Shown: one piece after another, positions 1 to 13,300 of the stretch
Layout: each line of letters starts with the position of its first letter
Numbering within the stretch: position 1 is the stretch's first letter
Assembly: GCA_963920665.1 (NCBI GenBank)
Contig: OY987272.1
Span: 15,629,001-15,693,000, forward strand
Direction: 5' to 3'
Source of the DNA: Straminergon stramineum
Lineage: Eukaryota > Streptophyta > Bryopsida > Hypnales > Calliergonaceae
Length of the DNA: 64,000 nt
The notes under the pieces: model-generated
Told to the model about the DNA's origin: nothing
What the model saw: the letters and a program-made list of their open reading frames with translations, nothing else
Databases searched by the model: none
Position numbers and translations under genes: made by a program

Positions 1-507
1 CTCAAAGGGAGCAAAGCTGATTGGGAGATTGAGCAGTCCAAATAGGTTGAGCTTCAGAGATGGTTGCCTCACAGCCAGAATCGTCATCCACCCGAATACA
101 ACACACGAGTATCCCACAGCTGTGACCCGTCTGTAATACTCCAGCTTGAACCGCGTGATGAGCACATGGTACAACCCTAAAACCAAGAGTCCAGACAAAA
201 GCACCAAAATGATGGAGTATTGAAGATAGTATGTCGTTCCCAAGTTGTACTCCTTGGCACTCTCCACCACTCCGAGACTCCAGAGAGCGCTCATGTTGAA
301 CACCAAATGCAGGAAGCTGATGTGAGAGAATGCTGATGTGATGATCCGCCAATGTTGGCCTTGAGAAACGACGGATTCGTAACTCAGCCCCACATCGCTG
401 TATCCCACATTCCTCCTTTGAATTATAAGCCAGATTACAGAGCAGAGGGTGATGGCGCATGCGCTTGCAGGTTTGGTCACAACTTCGTACAGCAATGGTC
501 GTCCCAT
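1..507 (-). CDS. Rhomboid-family protein, RBL13-like (3' end beyond window)
   Basis: The minus strand reads open from an ATG at 507 to the window edge (169 codons, no stop). The protein starts [16 protein letters not shown] and contains [20 protein letters not shown], the rhomboid first-loop/TM2 region, then [17 protein letters not shown], where the GxS motif with the likely catalytic serine lies. The last residues seen are PISFAPFE. The pattern matches plant RHOMBOID-LIKE 13 proteins, multi-pass membrane serine proteases or pseudoproteases of the secretory pathway or organelles. The second half of the catalytic core (the histidine helix) lies outside the window, so activity cannot be judged. 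No intron is seen in the visible part. The family call comes from remembered conservation, not from a search. Confidence 0.85.
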   Translation of the reverse strand, partial: MGRPLLYEVVTKPASACAITLCSVIWLIIQRRNVGYSDVGLSYESVVSQGQHWRIITSAFSHISFLHLVFNMSALWSLGVVESAKEYNLGTTYYLQYSIILVLLSGLLVLGLYHVLITRFKLEYYRRVTAVGYSCVVFGWMTILAVRQPSLKLNLFGLLNLPISFAPFE

Positions 508-1449
508 GGTGCTGCCTCGAACCCTAATTTTCTTCCTGTCCTGCCAATTGCTAAAATCCTACATGATTCGGTCTAAAAATCTTCATGGGGGTTGCATTAC
601 TCTGCCCTCTGGAGCAGATGGAGCTCCTTCTCCCTCATGTCCCAAACCCTAACCCACAACCTCCAAAGCACTCTAAGAAAATATCTGTTACTCAAAATTC
701 AGGGGAATCCTGATCACCGAACCTACAAAACGATCACAATGCAATTGCTTCAACAAAACGTACTCCAAAAACTTGACAGCGAGACGTATTTCGACGCGCC
801 ACGTGTTCAAAAGTCTTTTGCAAGAAGGATACTACCCTAAACCATTTAGATCGAAATTGAAAAACCCACATTTGTTTGATGCGCCCCACCAAAAACCTCC
901 CCCCAAACCTCAAAGAATTGATTGCAAGACACGCTCAATTCACAATAGTCTTTAACAATGCACACTGACAACCTAAACCTAAACCATTAGGTCAGAAGCG
1001 GAGAACACACCTTGACAAAACCCTCCCCACAGAAACTAATATACTCTCAAAAGCGATTTGAATCATGAGAAAGTGAACTCACCTCCATCCACGAACGGCC
1101 TCTCCAAGACACATTACAATTTCACAAGCATCGAAAATCTCCAGCAAGCTTCTGACCCTCCTCAGAAAGCTCTCAACAATACCGCGCCATCAGTAGCTAC
1201 AAAATCACTCAGTGTCCAAAATTTCTCTCTCTCTCTTCCTCTCAATAAAACCAAAATCTGGACGAGGGGTTTGCACAGATTGGAGTTGCTGCAGGAGCGC
1301 ACTCAAACGGGTGGAAACATGTGACGTCGGGGGGTACGACCTACGTCAGCAAGTGGAAGGGAGCGTGGGAACGAGCATGGGGTACAGCAATCGAGCGGCC
1401 CAAAGGATTTTGTCACCAAGCTTGACAGAGCAGTTGTGCGCACGCTTCC
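508..1449. other. Intergenic region between divergent rhomboid and IDM-like genes
   Basis: This stretch holds the 5' leader and promoter of the rhomboid gene, and probably the promoter of the gene to the right. I see a pyrimidine-rich CT run near 1221-1240 and scattered CCTAAACC-type telo-box-like words near 970-990. Short open frames here show no protein-like pattern. Confidence 0.4.
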
Positions 1450-2794
1450 AAGCTCCATCGTCCTCTCCATCGCTCCATCTGCAACTCCGTCTCTCTCGGT
1501 CGGCGATTGCTTGCTTTCTTCTCTGTAAGTCAAGTCAACTTCTCAGCTCATTCCTCGCGTTTCTCACGCCGTTATTCAGGGATGCCATTTCCTTGCAGTT
1601 TGCTTGTTCCTGAGCCAGTTGTTTGATATTGGTATGCATGATAGAGATTGAATATTTTTCTGAAAGACTCAGGGCGGATATGTGAGTGCGTAGATTAGAC
1701 ACCCGAGCAATCGAGGTTTGCTGTTTTGTAAGGGTAGTGTAGGTTACCGGATTGCGAAACAAAAGGGAGATGAGTGACCTAAGCTACCTTGTTTGGTTCT
1801 TTTTTTGAGGGTTTTGTAGTTTTTTTGCATGTGATCTTGTTGTTCTTGTGAGAAGAAGGTAGTCTGGTATGTCTCCCGCGGTTTTGAACGGTAGCCGCGT
1901 CCTGATTTGGCGACCTCGTCTCGGACCGGTACGCGGTGTTGGTTAGGGTTTGATTGCGCTGTGAAGCGTTTTGCATGAACACCACTCGCTATCTACATCG
2001 GTGCCCAGCAACTGTTTTGGGGGCACAGGTGCTTATTGCAATTGCTGTCCATACAAATCCTAAGGAGCAAGGTTCTGGGCTGGATGGAATAGACGACAGC
2101 TGCCTGTCCAAGGATTTATTGATGACTGACACTTGCCCTCACCATGGACGTCATGTAGAAAGTCTCAGTGATCAATCTACGGAGTATTGTCGTATGGAAC
2201 GATTGTTCTATTTCCAGCAAAATTGTGCATTACCCTATGTAAGTAATCTATTGTCAGAATCCGTTACTGAGTTGGAATTCAATTCTGAAATAAACTCAAT
2301 TCCATCGGATCACCTCACGTAGATTAGGGAAATTGCTTGACCTAATGGCAGCTGGAGATTGTTCAAATTGAAATAAACTCAAAACACCTTTGATTCCGTC
2401 GGATCATTTCATCAAGAGTAGGGAAATTTCTTGACCTAATGACAACTTCAGATTGTTCAATTGAAAGAAACTCAAACCACCTTTGGCTCATCGGATCACT
2501 TCACCTAGAGTAGGGATATGGCTTGACCTAATGGCAGCTTCAGATTAATCAATTGAGAGATCTCAAAACACCTTTGGTTCCATCGTCTAGAGTAGGGAAA
2601 TTGCCTGACTTAACAGCAGCTGGAGATTGTCCAACTGAAGAAACTCAAAACATCTTTGGAACCATCTGATCACGTCACCTTGAGTAGGGAAATTGCTTCA
2701 CCTAATGGGAGCGTGGCAAAGGATTTGCAGTGTAAACATTTTGGGAGTGTTGTCATCTATCAAGCTGGACGAGTCAGGCAACGAGGTGGTCGGG
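1450..2794 (+). other. Probable 5' UTR and leader intron of the IDM-like gene
   Basis: A pyrimidine-rich stretch at about 1450-1524 ends in TCTCTGTAAGTC, a good splice donor with GT at 1525. The coding exon starts more than 1.2 kb downstream, so this fits a non-coding first exon and a long leader intron. An open frame at 1954-2322 shows no recognisable domain and was not accepted. The transcription start is inferred only. Confidence 0.35.
2288..2712. repeat. Imperfect tandem repeat, five units of about 83-93 bp
   Basis: Five diverged units start near 2288, 2371, 2464, 2556 and 2638. Each carries the words AAACTCAAAACACCTTTGG, ATCGGATCACTTCACC, AGAGTAGGGAAATTGCTTG and ACCTAATGGCAGCT or close variants. 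The array sits in the probable leader intron, just upstream of the first coding exon of the IDM-like gene. It has no coding potential. Confidence 0.85.
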
Positions 2795-5559
2795 ATGATG
2801 GAAGGAGACTTCGGTCTCATGGAGCAACCATCCCCTCCTTCCACAGGGGATTGTTACCCGGATCCTGTGAACTTACCCAAAGCCCGCGTGGGGGCTTCCA
2901 CAAATGATCAACGCTTTCTTTTGGTTTTCATTCTCGGAACCTATTTTGGTCCTGATTTGCGTGAAGAGATTCCTCGCAAATCGGCTGTGCAGCGTGTCTG
3001 TATGGGCCTGCCCCCCTATTCAGCTGACGATCTCGGAGGCTCATTCTTCAAGCTGTCAGAAATTGAGAGCATTTACTATTATGCACTCAGGTATACATTT
3101 TTCACTCTATATACGCGGTTTTTCTTGCATTGAAGTGTTTTTGAATGACACGATTTAACCAAAAATTCGGAGTTTGAAAATGATCATTTTGATTGATCAT
3201 ATTGTGAATAATCAACAATTTAGATGAGGTCAAATGTTATATCCCTAGAATCAGTGAAGAACATTGCATATGTGCGTCATACATTTAACAATTTGGAGAT
3301 CGGAATTATGTGTTTGACCCACTCTAAACTGCTAAATATAATGACGCTCAATTTGGGCTTAGGGGTTAAGTGTGGCTATTTGCATGACGAAATGCTATGT
3401 TGGATCATTAGGAACTCACATCCAAGTGCTCGAGTTAAACTGCAATCACTTTACAAATTCCTGCAAGGTCACCTGGCGCCCCCTGTGAAAGAGAATTTGG
3501 AAGATGTGCGACAATTTACAGCCTTTTTCCCACCTCATTTGCACCGTCAGTCTCGTTACAAGGGGACTTACAAAGTGATTGAGAGTATGGTGTTCATCGA
3601 TGACCCAGACATGACGTACCTGAAAGAGGATGACATTGAGCGGTTCAAACGCCTCAGCGGGCTTCCCGACTTGGCACTGGATCGAGAAGACGCGCGCAAT
3701 TTTCAACACGGACAACGGAATGACCGAGATGATGAGAGACAGGTAATCTGGCTACTGATAATAGCGCTTGGAGATCCTGTATTATTGCCCTTCCACTTGC
3801 AATTGTAATATTATTGTAATATAGTTTCGTAATCTCACTACGAATGTGCATTCAGTTGTTGTATGCGGGTTTACTTTCCAGTCTACTTGAAATGCTTTTG
3901 CTTTGTAGAACATCGGGTAAGGTGGAGGATACTATTTCCGTGACGTTAAGCATTTTAACATTGGTAGGATTGTGCTTTGGGGGAGATCTATATAGAGCTA
4001 TGGAGAGATCTTTGGGTACAAGAACCAAATCTGTTGTGATCAATTTTTTATCCCTATGTTTGAAATTTTATGCAATTCAAATTGAGAGGTTTAGACCATT
4101 ACTGTGAGTGGTAATGGATAACCCTATTTTCATTCAAAGATCAGTTGTCATAGACATTAAAACAGGTCATACTTACGCCACTTGCTAATAAGTTCATCCA
4201 GGTATATGAATAAATGAGTTGCTGTTGGTAACAGGTCTTGGTATATAAGACGGGATCAGTTCCGTAATGGTTCTAGTATCCTCTAATTTATGTTATGGAA
4301 GTGCAACGTGACGTATCCAGTGTATTGAAGATTTATTGAAGTCCACTAAGGATTCTGACTCTTTCCCTTTGATGTGAACGACTTCGAATGACAGGCACGG
4401 TTTCAAGCAATGGCAGCAGCCCATGGTCAACTTCAGGACCCGGGTGCCCCTCAGCACCCTCTGGTAATCATGGATTCTACTGTTGACAAGAGGAAGCGAA
4501 GGAAACGTGAGTCCCAGCTGGACGTTCTCTCCCTCCCATCCCCTTTACCAGGAGGAGTGCCCCAGAAGGAAGAGAAATCAGATTGGGCTCCAAGCAACAA
4601 AACCGGGCCTGCAATGCTGCTGCTTCCCTCCTTGCCGAGCCTGGATCAATGGAACACGGTCATCAATGCAACGAAGCCCGTGATTACCTTCACAGGGACA
4701 GCAGCAGCACGCAACGCAGGTCCTTTGATCGGTCTTGTGGATATTGGGATTAGTGAAGACGCTTATTTGTTTCGCACTGCATTGCCTGGTGTCAGGAAGG
4801 AAGAAGGTGTGAATCCCAAGGCATCTGAGATTCCCTCTCATTCTCTTCATTATTTGGGAAGCAGTTTGTTCATTATCTCAATGCAGATAAGTTTTGCCGC
4901 CATGGCAAGTTCTGATTGGCAAAGGAGAGGCTTAGACTGTGGGCCTTAACTTTGTGCACAATAGCATGAAGTGTGCACACAGTAGCAGAGAACATGAGAG
5001 TTCCAGTTTGTTGTTTCTTGTGTGAGTATTTTCAAATCCCACTGTAATCAAACTTGTGAGGTAATGTGAGGTAATGGCAAAGCAGGCCAGGTCATGAAGA
5101 AAAACCGCAGGTCCGTACCTCCCTTGCCACTAATGCGCTCGGTAGGTCCTTATCTGCCGTTATTCTTAACAACCTGACCTTCTTTGCCATTACTTCGTTG
5201 ATGAAACTTTTCTGTTTTATTTTTTTGTTGATCCTTCTGTATCCCATTGTGGTACTAGCAATTATGATGTGGATTTGTGTGCAGGTGCATTCAAATGTGA
5301 GGTGGAGTGTGATGGTAAGGTGATGATCAAGGGCACTACCACAACTGGGGGCGATCGCATAGTCAGGCAAAATGGAGTGTTTCTTATGCAGACTCAGTAT
5401 TTGTGTCCTCCGGGTCCATTTACTGTCTCCTTCTCATTGCCAGGTCCTGTAGAACCCAATCAATTTACGGGCACCTTTGGTTCTGACGGTATTTTGGAAG
5501 GAATAGTCGTGAAACAACGGCATAGAAGTGGTGCAGCCGCTTTAATTTTTGAGCCTTGA
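2795..5559 (+). CDS. IDM2/IDM3-like alpha-crystallin (HSP20-like) domain protein
   Basis: Four exons give a continuous 437-aa frame: 2795-3090, 3412-3742, 4395-4806 and 5285-5559, all with GT-AG borders and matching phases. The start at ATG 2795 ([12 protein letters not shown]) is a choice; the same frame is open upstream to 2693. The N-terminal half has a conserved block ([13 protein letters not shown], then [19 protein letters not shown]), then a basic cluster KRKRRKR near residue 241 that could be a nuclear signal. The C-terminal part from about residue 319 ([54 protein letters not shown]) is an alpha-crystallin-like beta sandwich. In Arabidopsis, proteins of this shape (IDM2, IDM3) act in the histone acetylation complex that guides active DNA demethylation. 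Family assignment is from memory; exact orthology is not established. Confidence 0.75.
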
Positions 5560-6037
5560 GGGTGCCAAAAACATTCTGTAGGAAATTTGTACTAAAGCTG
5601 TTTAATAAAGGTATTCTTTGATAAACTTCTCCATTAATATGATAAGAGAGTTTGTACCCAATTACAGAATTGATGTCTGGAAAGGCTAGTGTTGTGTGAT
5701 AACTTCTCCATCAATGTTAGAAAAAGCTTCTTTTTGTCTGCATTGATATGTTTTCACAAGCGTGAGTCCTGATTGTTTCACAAGGTTGAATGTGTGTTTC
5801 TGAGACAAATAGCACATGTATTGTAATGGCATAGAATTGAATATAAAACAAACTTGAGTACATTTGAAGGAAGGAATGGAAGGTTTGGGAGGTAAATTAT
5901 CAATACATTTCTCATACTCTGGAGATATCAGTTACCTTACATGGAAGAAACTTGATGTTTGATATGACTATCTGTATATACACAATATATATTTGAATTG
6001 AAAAAGAAAATCATTGTACAATATCATGTAGTGCAAG
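5560..6037. other. 3' intergenic region between convergent genes
   Basis: This short AT-rich spacer separates the 3' ends of the IDM-like gene (+) and the AUX/LAX gene (-). An AATAAA word near 5604 could serve polyadenylation of the plus-strand gene. Nothing else stands out. Confidence 0.5.
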
Positions 6038-9000
6038 TTATTTGTGTGCACATTGATAGCATTCTTGAAAAATGCCAAAGTTTTTCACTTGATCAATGAG
6101 GTTTGAAAAACTTGCCCAAGCCCCAAATCCTACTCCAAGAATGGCAATTGTAACAATTACCACAAAGTTGAGTGTTACCATGCCCCACCATCCTATAGTT
6201 CTTCTAACCTTGCCAGGTTGTTCAGCAGCATTCTACACAATTGCAAAAGAATTTGTAAGTCTATTGTTTATTATAGATTAAGCATATACTTATGAAACTT
6301 AAAGAAAAAAGAAAAAAAGAGACAAAATGTAAACATTCATAATTTTCTTTGTGACAAAAAGAACAAAAAGCTTGAATTCATGTACCTCGCGTGCAATTGG
6401 GTCCCAAAATGTGATGGTGTAGGCAATGCAAGGGATAATGAATACAGAGAAACTCATAAAGAGGGATCCAATGACGGAGTTCAAAGGACCAAAGAAAGGA
6501 AACATAAGGGCCAATAACCACAATAGCAAGCCAAGTGGTATTCGGACTAATATGCGTTTGAAGTAATGTGATTGATGTACACCCAAACGCTTCTCCACCA
6601 TAAAATTGAGAGGCATGATGTAGAGCCCAAATGCTACAGCCTATATGAAATACAAGAAAACAATGCATTATATATAAATATAAGTACAATTACAATATCA
6701 AACCTTGATATTATTATTTATTTAATTGTATTAGATAGAAATTGTATGCTTGAAAGAAATACTTTTTGAAAAATGTGCATTGAATTCATTACCTGATGAA
6801 TTATCATAAAAATGAGAGCGGTATCTCGAGCCTTCGAGTCCGGCAACAAACCCAATGCATTATTCTCATGCAACAATTCATCTCCATACGACCAATATAG
6901 GGCATATGAATGTGGAACTGTAATAAGTAACACAAAAATCGTGCAAGCCAAATACACATATTTGTATTTCACGGGTCTCCACATCGCATGCATGATCTCT
7001 CTGCACATAAATTTGACCACATAATTATGCAAAAATGTTTAGTATGTTACAAAATTTGGCATTCATAAGGCATGAGAGTTCATAAACCGTCCCTTTCATT
7101 ATGCTTACCCACCTTAAGTCAAAGATAGTAATAGATATTTCAAGGAACATGTCACTCATTTTTAGATAGGGGATGCATTTAGAACTTACTAGCCCAAACC
7201 TGTTGCAACGCAACATTGAACTAAGGAGAATATAGATTGGATAGCCAATTGAAGTCTTAGTACAAAACCGGATGAAAAACATTTGGGATGAAAATGTGAC
7301 CATATTCATGACAACAGGTCATGACATAAATCGTGACACTTTGTATTTAATATACAGAGTAATAGATTAGTAAATTCATGGACCTCCTACCTTACTAGCA
7401 AAAGAGAAACTTGAATTTGAAGTTCAATGACAATTTCTTGGTAAGTGAACTTACATCGTAACTGCATGCCCTCCAGTTCCAAATAATATGTTGGTAGTGC
7501 TAGTAAAAAAGGATTGCTTATTTATTGGAGCTGAGTATGTCACACCCGGAGGCTAAAATCAAGCAATCATACAAAAATTCTCAATTAGTCTTGAATCAAA
7601 ACAATTGTAAAGCAAATACAAATTCACTATTTCTACTAAGTATAGAATAATATGATTATTTTTTTGCATAATTATAAGCAAAGTCAAGAGGAAAACAACC
7701 TTTCCACGAGCTATGGCGGCACTCAACATATACCATGAAGTATAAGTGGTTGTCAATGCACCCATAAACGAAAAGACACGGAAATTATGGATTGTGGGAA
7801 GCAAGTCAATAGTAAGAGAAGCAGCTCCAAATATCAACGCCCAGTTTCTTTTGCTCAAGCTCGGATTCAAGTAATATGCATTACTGCAACCACAAACCAA
7901 CAAGAGTTTCATTACCACAAAAACGAAAGAATTTTGGCTTAATGTTTCTACAAGAGTATTGAATCAACTTGAATTGTAACAGTTGAATGTCTTTCTCATG
8001 TTGCGTTTCTAATCCATCAATAAAAAACAGACGCACAATTCATTAAGAGACTTAATTAACCTTGTCTATTATGCATAAGACTTTAGTATACAATATTTTC
8101 AATTATTTTATTGCTACATCTAATTGAAAACAAGTACTTACAAGAAAGTGAGTATTGTTTTCAAACCTGGCACAAGCGATAATCTGCACCACTGCAACCG
8201 CGCCGACAGTGACCACGTTGAAGAAGAGAGAGATCCTCATAGCCCACCTCCCAACCAAAGCACCCAAAAGCTCATGATACTGAATCACATGCCTTCGAAA
8301 GTCGACACCTTCTTTCTCCTTCCGAGCTCGATACTCCACATACAAACGAGCCAACAAATAGCAGGTGTAGACCCCAATCACCACGTACAAGAAATGAAAG
8401 AACAAGTTATACTTCATTCCCATCTGCGCGTACGACGTCGGCATGGACAATATCACTTGTCCCACCTGCAACACAAATTTCTCACATTCAGGAAATGAGT
8501 TGAAAAATTTCTCTCAACTTACTTGACGATTCTTGTGCACTGCTAAAATCATGACTTCTGACCAAGCTGGGTTCTTTCAAGACCGCCTTGGGACAAATTG
8601 AAACTTGGAAATTGTGATTCAATGATTCACTGTCTACAGTACTCAAAATCAAAGCTTTAGGCAAAATTCTAAGCAAAATTTCTCAAAAAGAAATTTATAT
8701 CAAAGTAAGAATCAAAGCAATAACCCAAAAATATCAATGAAGAATTGATAATAATTATAATAAAGAATTACACGTATTCACAAGTTTGGCTCAATTTCTC
8801 CATGGACACAATTGCAAGCGCGCTAGCTGCACCTAGAATGATTCCGAAATTGCAGTAAATAAAAGCCCGAGCAGCAGACAGACTGACACACTGACAGAGC
8901 GTATCTTCCATTCCGTTCAGATTCTGCAAAAGGATCATGCACTGTCCCTTCTCGGCAGAAATTAATACCGTACAACTGATGAGGCAGTTCCCGCCGAACA

Positions 9001-9565
9001 GTAGTAATAAATTCTAAACAGTTTTGGAACATCGTGTTCATAATATCTAACAGTGGTGCATAATCCAAAGAAATGACGGAATGTGTTTGGCGAAGACTCA
9101 GAAGGCGCAACGAAACTTGTCACAGCAAATTCAAAAATTGCGGAATACTCCCATGGCATCATCAGCAACTAGCGCACCCAGCTAGAAGACACTCATCTGA
9201 ACCTTCAAACTCTTTTTTAAGAACCAGAAAGATTAATTCCAAGACACCGTGAACTAAAACCCAGGCAACGTAAACAGACAATTAGTGATACGTTCAAACT
9301 AAGCTTATGAGCGAGCTGCAGTAAGTCCAATTGATACATGAGAAGAAGGCTGTATGTTTTGTAATTTGCGCACCTGTGCAGAAACAGCGTTGAGCCAAGC
9401 ATCATAGACAGAGCCGCCATGCCATATCGCCTTCTTGAACAACGCTCCTGCACCGCCTCCTTTCTGAGCTTGCTCGGCTTCCACAGGCCGACTACCTCCA
9501 TTCTCCATCGCTGACTCTAAGTGGTTCCCGTTCTCAAGCTCCAAGGCTCTCCCGTTGGACTCCAT
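6038..9565 (-). CDS. AUX1/LAX-family auxin influx carrier, divergent member
   Basis: Seven exons on the minus strand give a 476-aa frame: 9565-9374, 8465-8167, 7883-7700, 7552-7455, 7000-6793, 6640-6386 and 6232-6038, all GT-AG with matching phases. Family landmarks in order are WHGGSVYDAW, LYVEYRARKEKEGVDFRRHV, IIACASNAYY (across a splice), the TNILFGTGGHAVT loop, EIMHAMWRPVKYKYVYLA, MFPFFGPLNSVIGS, and the C-terminal FGIFQECYQC matching the AUX1 ending. Length is close to AUX1 (about 485). These are plasma-membrane proton symporters of the amino acid/auxin permease family that import IAA. Several stretches differ from canonical AUX1/LAX, for example the substrate-side segment VGQVILSMPTSYAQMG. 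It may be a separate subfamily with changed specificity; this is inference. Confidence 0.93.
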
Positions 9566-9706
9566 TACTTCCAGAGAACACTGAAACGATTGCAGTTGAG
9601 GCGGCTATGAGCTCTGGAAAAAGAGGTGAGCGAGGACAGAGCCTGGTGAAGAGATGAGCGAATACAAGCGGGATCTTCAGTTCATATGGCAGTTTCTTTA
9701 TAAAAG

Positions 9707-10310
9707 ATGGGATTTGTTTGAAGCTTGACACCTCAGGAGTTGTGTCCCTCAAAGGTGAAAAAAAGGAGGGGAGTGTTGATGAGATGGAAAGTGGGAGTTT
9801 GCTTGGAGTTGTTGAACTTTTCACATAATTATCCTACTCTCTCCTATCCAAAAGAGATTATACAAAGATTCTTGTGTTTTGACGTGAAAGAAATTGAGCC
9901 GCCGTCATCGTTGGAATCTAGAATTCTTTGAGCTTCATTCACATTACACATTGTCTAGACAACTTTAGGATTGGTTGTTGGTTTTAGAACTTTTGCTAGT
10001 TTAGTGTGTTAGTATGAGAATCTATAATTCTCTCTACATAAAGATTTGTTTTTATGTAAAGATGGGCTTATTTGAGGCTAGAGGTATACATCAAGATTTG
10101 TGTTCTACAAAGGTGAATAGGATAGAAATGAGTTGATGATATTGAAAGTGGGAGTTTGCTAGGAGTTGTTGAACTTTTTATGTGAAGTGAGTAATTATCT
10201 TACTCTCTCCTCTCCTAAATAGATTCTTCTATGTGAAGTGAAAGAATTTGTATTGTAATGATTGTCAAAAGCTATAGATTTTTTACTTTATTTATGTTCA
10301 TCATCTAAGA
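9707..10310. repeat. Diverged tandem duplication upstream of the AUX/LAX gene
   Basis: Two copies, about 9707-9960 and 10062-10310, share AAAGTGGGAGTTTGCT, GGAGTTGTTGAACTTTT, ATTATC..ACTCTCTCCT and GTGAAAGAA in the same order. A weaker third copy lies near 10980-11100. The first copy overlaps the presumed distal promoter of the AUX/LAX gene. Confidence 0.6.
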
Positions 10311-13300
10311 TAGATATTTTTATTTAGTTGTCAATTTGCATTTACTTTTAAAAGCTCTAACTCCTACTCGTCTATTGTCTATTGGATAAAACTTATAAAC
10401 ACGATTTTTTTGGATTTTGTATAAAAATAAAAGATGTTATAGATATTTTTTTAGAAATTATTATACCATTAAAATTAAAATTTATTACTTATAATTTTTT
10501 TTAATTGTGATTGAATTTAACCTTATAAAAATAGAAAATTGTAATCTTTTTTGAAATGTACCAAAAAATATATAAGTTGAATGATCTCAATAAATATCAT
10601 TGAAAAATTTGACATTTTATAGAATTCTATCCGAAGTTGAACAACTAAAAAAGGAATATTCTATTTTAAATTGTATTTTTATTATTGGTTAGTTTTATAA
10701 ATTCTATCAAAAAAGGAATGATATGGATTAAGTGGAAAATTAGAGTAGATATGAAGTAAATAAACTATAAAGTGTAAGAATTAAATGATGGTATAGATGT
10801 CTTCTATCCTAAATAAAGGAATTGTAAAAGTATTTTTAAATGATTGAAAGGTCTTGATTTTAAGAATCAAATGTAATCGAACTCAAATATCTCTTTTGAA
10901 AGATTTCTTTCATCAAAAATCGTCACTAGATTTCTAGTGGTGAGGAGGCTTGTTGAAAAAAAAGAAAAAGGAAATAAAATTTCACAAAGATAGGAGGGTA
11001 TTGATGAGATGAAAGTAATAGTACATTAGGAGTTTTTGAATGTTGAAGTAGATGAACTAGGCAACAGATAATTACCCCTCTACCATAAATTAATTCTTCT
11101 TTGGTATACAAATTTTTTGGTATTGTACCTTTAGGATGGGTTTGGCAAATTAACAATTTAAAAAATAGATGAAATTCTTTGGGGAAATGATTTTTTTGAA
11201 AGAAATTCTTTTTTTATGAAAAAACTAGGGCTTTGTGTTGCTTTGCACAATTGTCAATGATTATGTTGTGAGGAAGAGATGTTAGTTTTCTTAATTTATT
11301 TATCTTTAAAAATAATTGTCGATGCTAATGAAAGAAAAAACATTGCAACAGACAAACACACATATGATTTATTTTTTTATTTTATTTTCTTGAAGATGCT
11401 TCCAATGACCAAAGTTTTATAATTCACTTGAGGTAAACCCTCTATAATATAAACATCATTGATAGATTCATCTAGTAGAATATGCCTATTTTTAGCATCT
11501 ATACAAATTTATTTTCCAGAACAATTAATATTTGGTAGTGATGTGCCAATCCTACCCTTCACTTGTAGTACTTATGATCCACTTCAAAGATCTAGTATTC
11601 TTAACTTCATACACATAAGTAATTACAACATTCTTTTGAAATTATCTCCTAAATGTATTGCTGAATAGTAAGACTTTTTAAGATTTGTCATATGGTTTTA
11701 TCAAAGTCTGCCATAAAGTGATTAAGTTTCACCTAAACCTATGTAAAAACTTTACAACAATGTTTACGAAGTTTTTAGAGCTACCCTAGTAATTTCCCTC
11801 CACTTTGTACAAGGAGCCAATTTTTTTTCCATGGGCATTGGTTGCATCCTTCCCTTATCAAAATCTCCCGTTTCATTTCTTCTAGTATTAAATTCTAACC
11901 GGTTACTTTCCTTCAACTTCAAATTTGCAAAGGCTACAATCCTCCTCTTTCAAGGACATGCTGATTTTGCAATTGAATTCCAAGTTTTGTTAAATCAGGC
12001 AAATTCAAACAGTAAAATAGGGGCCGACCAACCCCAAAGCAATCCCCCCCCCCTTCCTTGTCCGAGCCCTATAAGGCCCTCAACAACCACCCCTATATTG
12101 ATACTAGCCTTGTCTAAGAACATACACAACTCTCGCACACCAGGTATTAGTTTGTGATTCACAACGACAAAGGGCTAAAATTTTACAATTTCATGCAAGC
12201 AACAACTACATATCCACCTTTTATTTTAGATACCGGTTGGTTGCCAATCCTACAATTTTTTTGGCCTAATTTTCACACTCCAACACGTTATTTTCCCCAA
12301 AGGCACCATCTAACTATGAACTAACTAGCAATTCTCCCTGAACATTGTTTTACAAGAATGCAAAAAACATGGTTCAATTAATCCTTAAAGGACCAAGCCC
12401 CCATGACCAAGGTAGTCAACAAAACTACTCCAATTATTGGACCAATAGGTGCATTCTGTTTTTCAACAATAAAGTCATCCATTGGACACAAAACATCCTC
12501 TTCGACGTTTAAGGGTTAATTTGTGCAGGTGAGGCAATGAGACAAGCTAGCAATGGCCCCCCTTTTGTTTGCATTACAAGACTCTTCCAAAATGCCTGCC
12601 CATGTGCACATGAGTTTTATAGGATTGTAACGGCAGTGGCTCTTCCCTCTCCGTAAAGAGCTATCCTTTGGTCGCTGATGTACACAGTTCTTGTACAAGG
12701 AATTATTTCTTGTCTGGAGCCGTGCAATTACTTGGAGAATGGAAGCCTGCTCAGGTACAAGGGGCATCATTTTAAAATGGAATGTGGTGACACTATTGTC
12801 ATATTAGATAAGGACAATTGATGATGAATGTTTGGTGTGACACAAAGCTTTCTTTACAAATCACTGCAGTAGTTCAGAATTCAGACCCTCTTGGCAGCCT
12901 TCAACAAACATAACTAAACATTCAATGCTTAACACATATCCATTTTACAACCTCTTAATGTCCATTTCAGACCCTGCTATGGACAGCTGAAGAAGAAGAG
13001 GGTTGGAATTAGAGCACACTACTATATATTCAGTTGGAAGGAGACGCTATTGCAAGCCTTCAAAAGAGAATCACTTGGAAGCCTTTTATCAATTGACTTT
13101 GGTTGCAAAATGGTTCCTTGCGAAATAAAGCATTCATTTGCCAGGTGGTGGTTGTTTTTTCTCAGTGCTACAGCTTCTCTCTATATTTATTGCAATGTAG
13201 ACCACACACTGTACATTGCACAAATGACTCCATTATCAAATCTAATGAACCTTACACTTTTGCTAATTAACAAATGGAAACATTGTGTATGAAGGCATCA

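Noticed and set aside
2..460. A 152-residue minus-strand frame at the left edge
   Set aside because: It is the wrong frame. The overlapping frame from ATG 507 encodes conserved rhomboid sequence.
1954..2322. 122-residue plus-strand frame upstream of the IDM-like gene
   Set aside because: No domain-like pattern. It runs into the tandem repeat and sits where a leader intron is expected.
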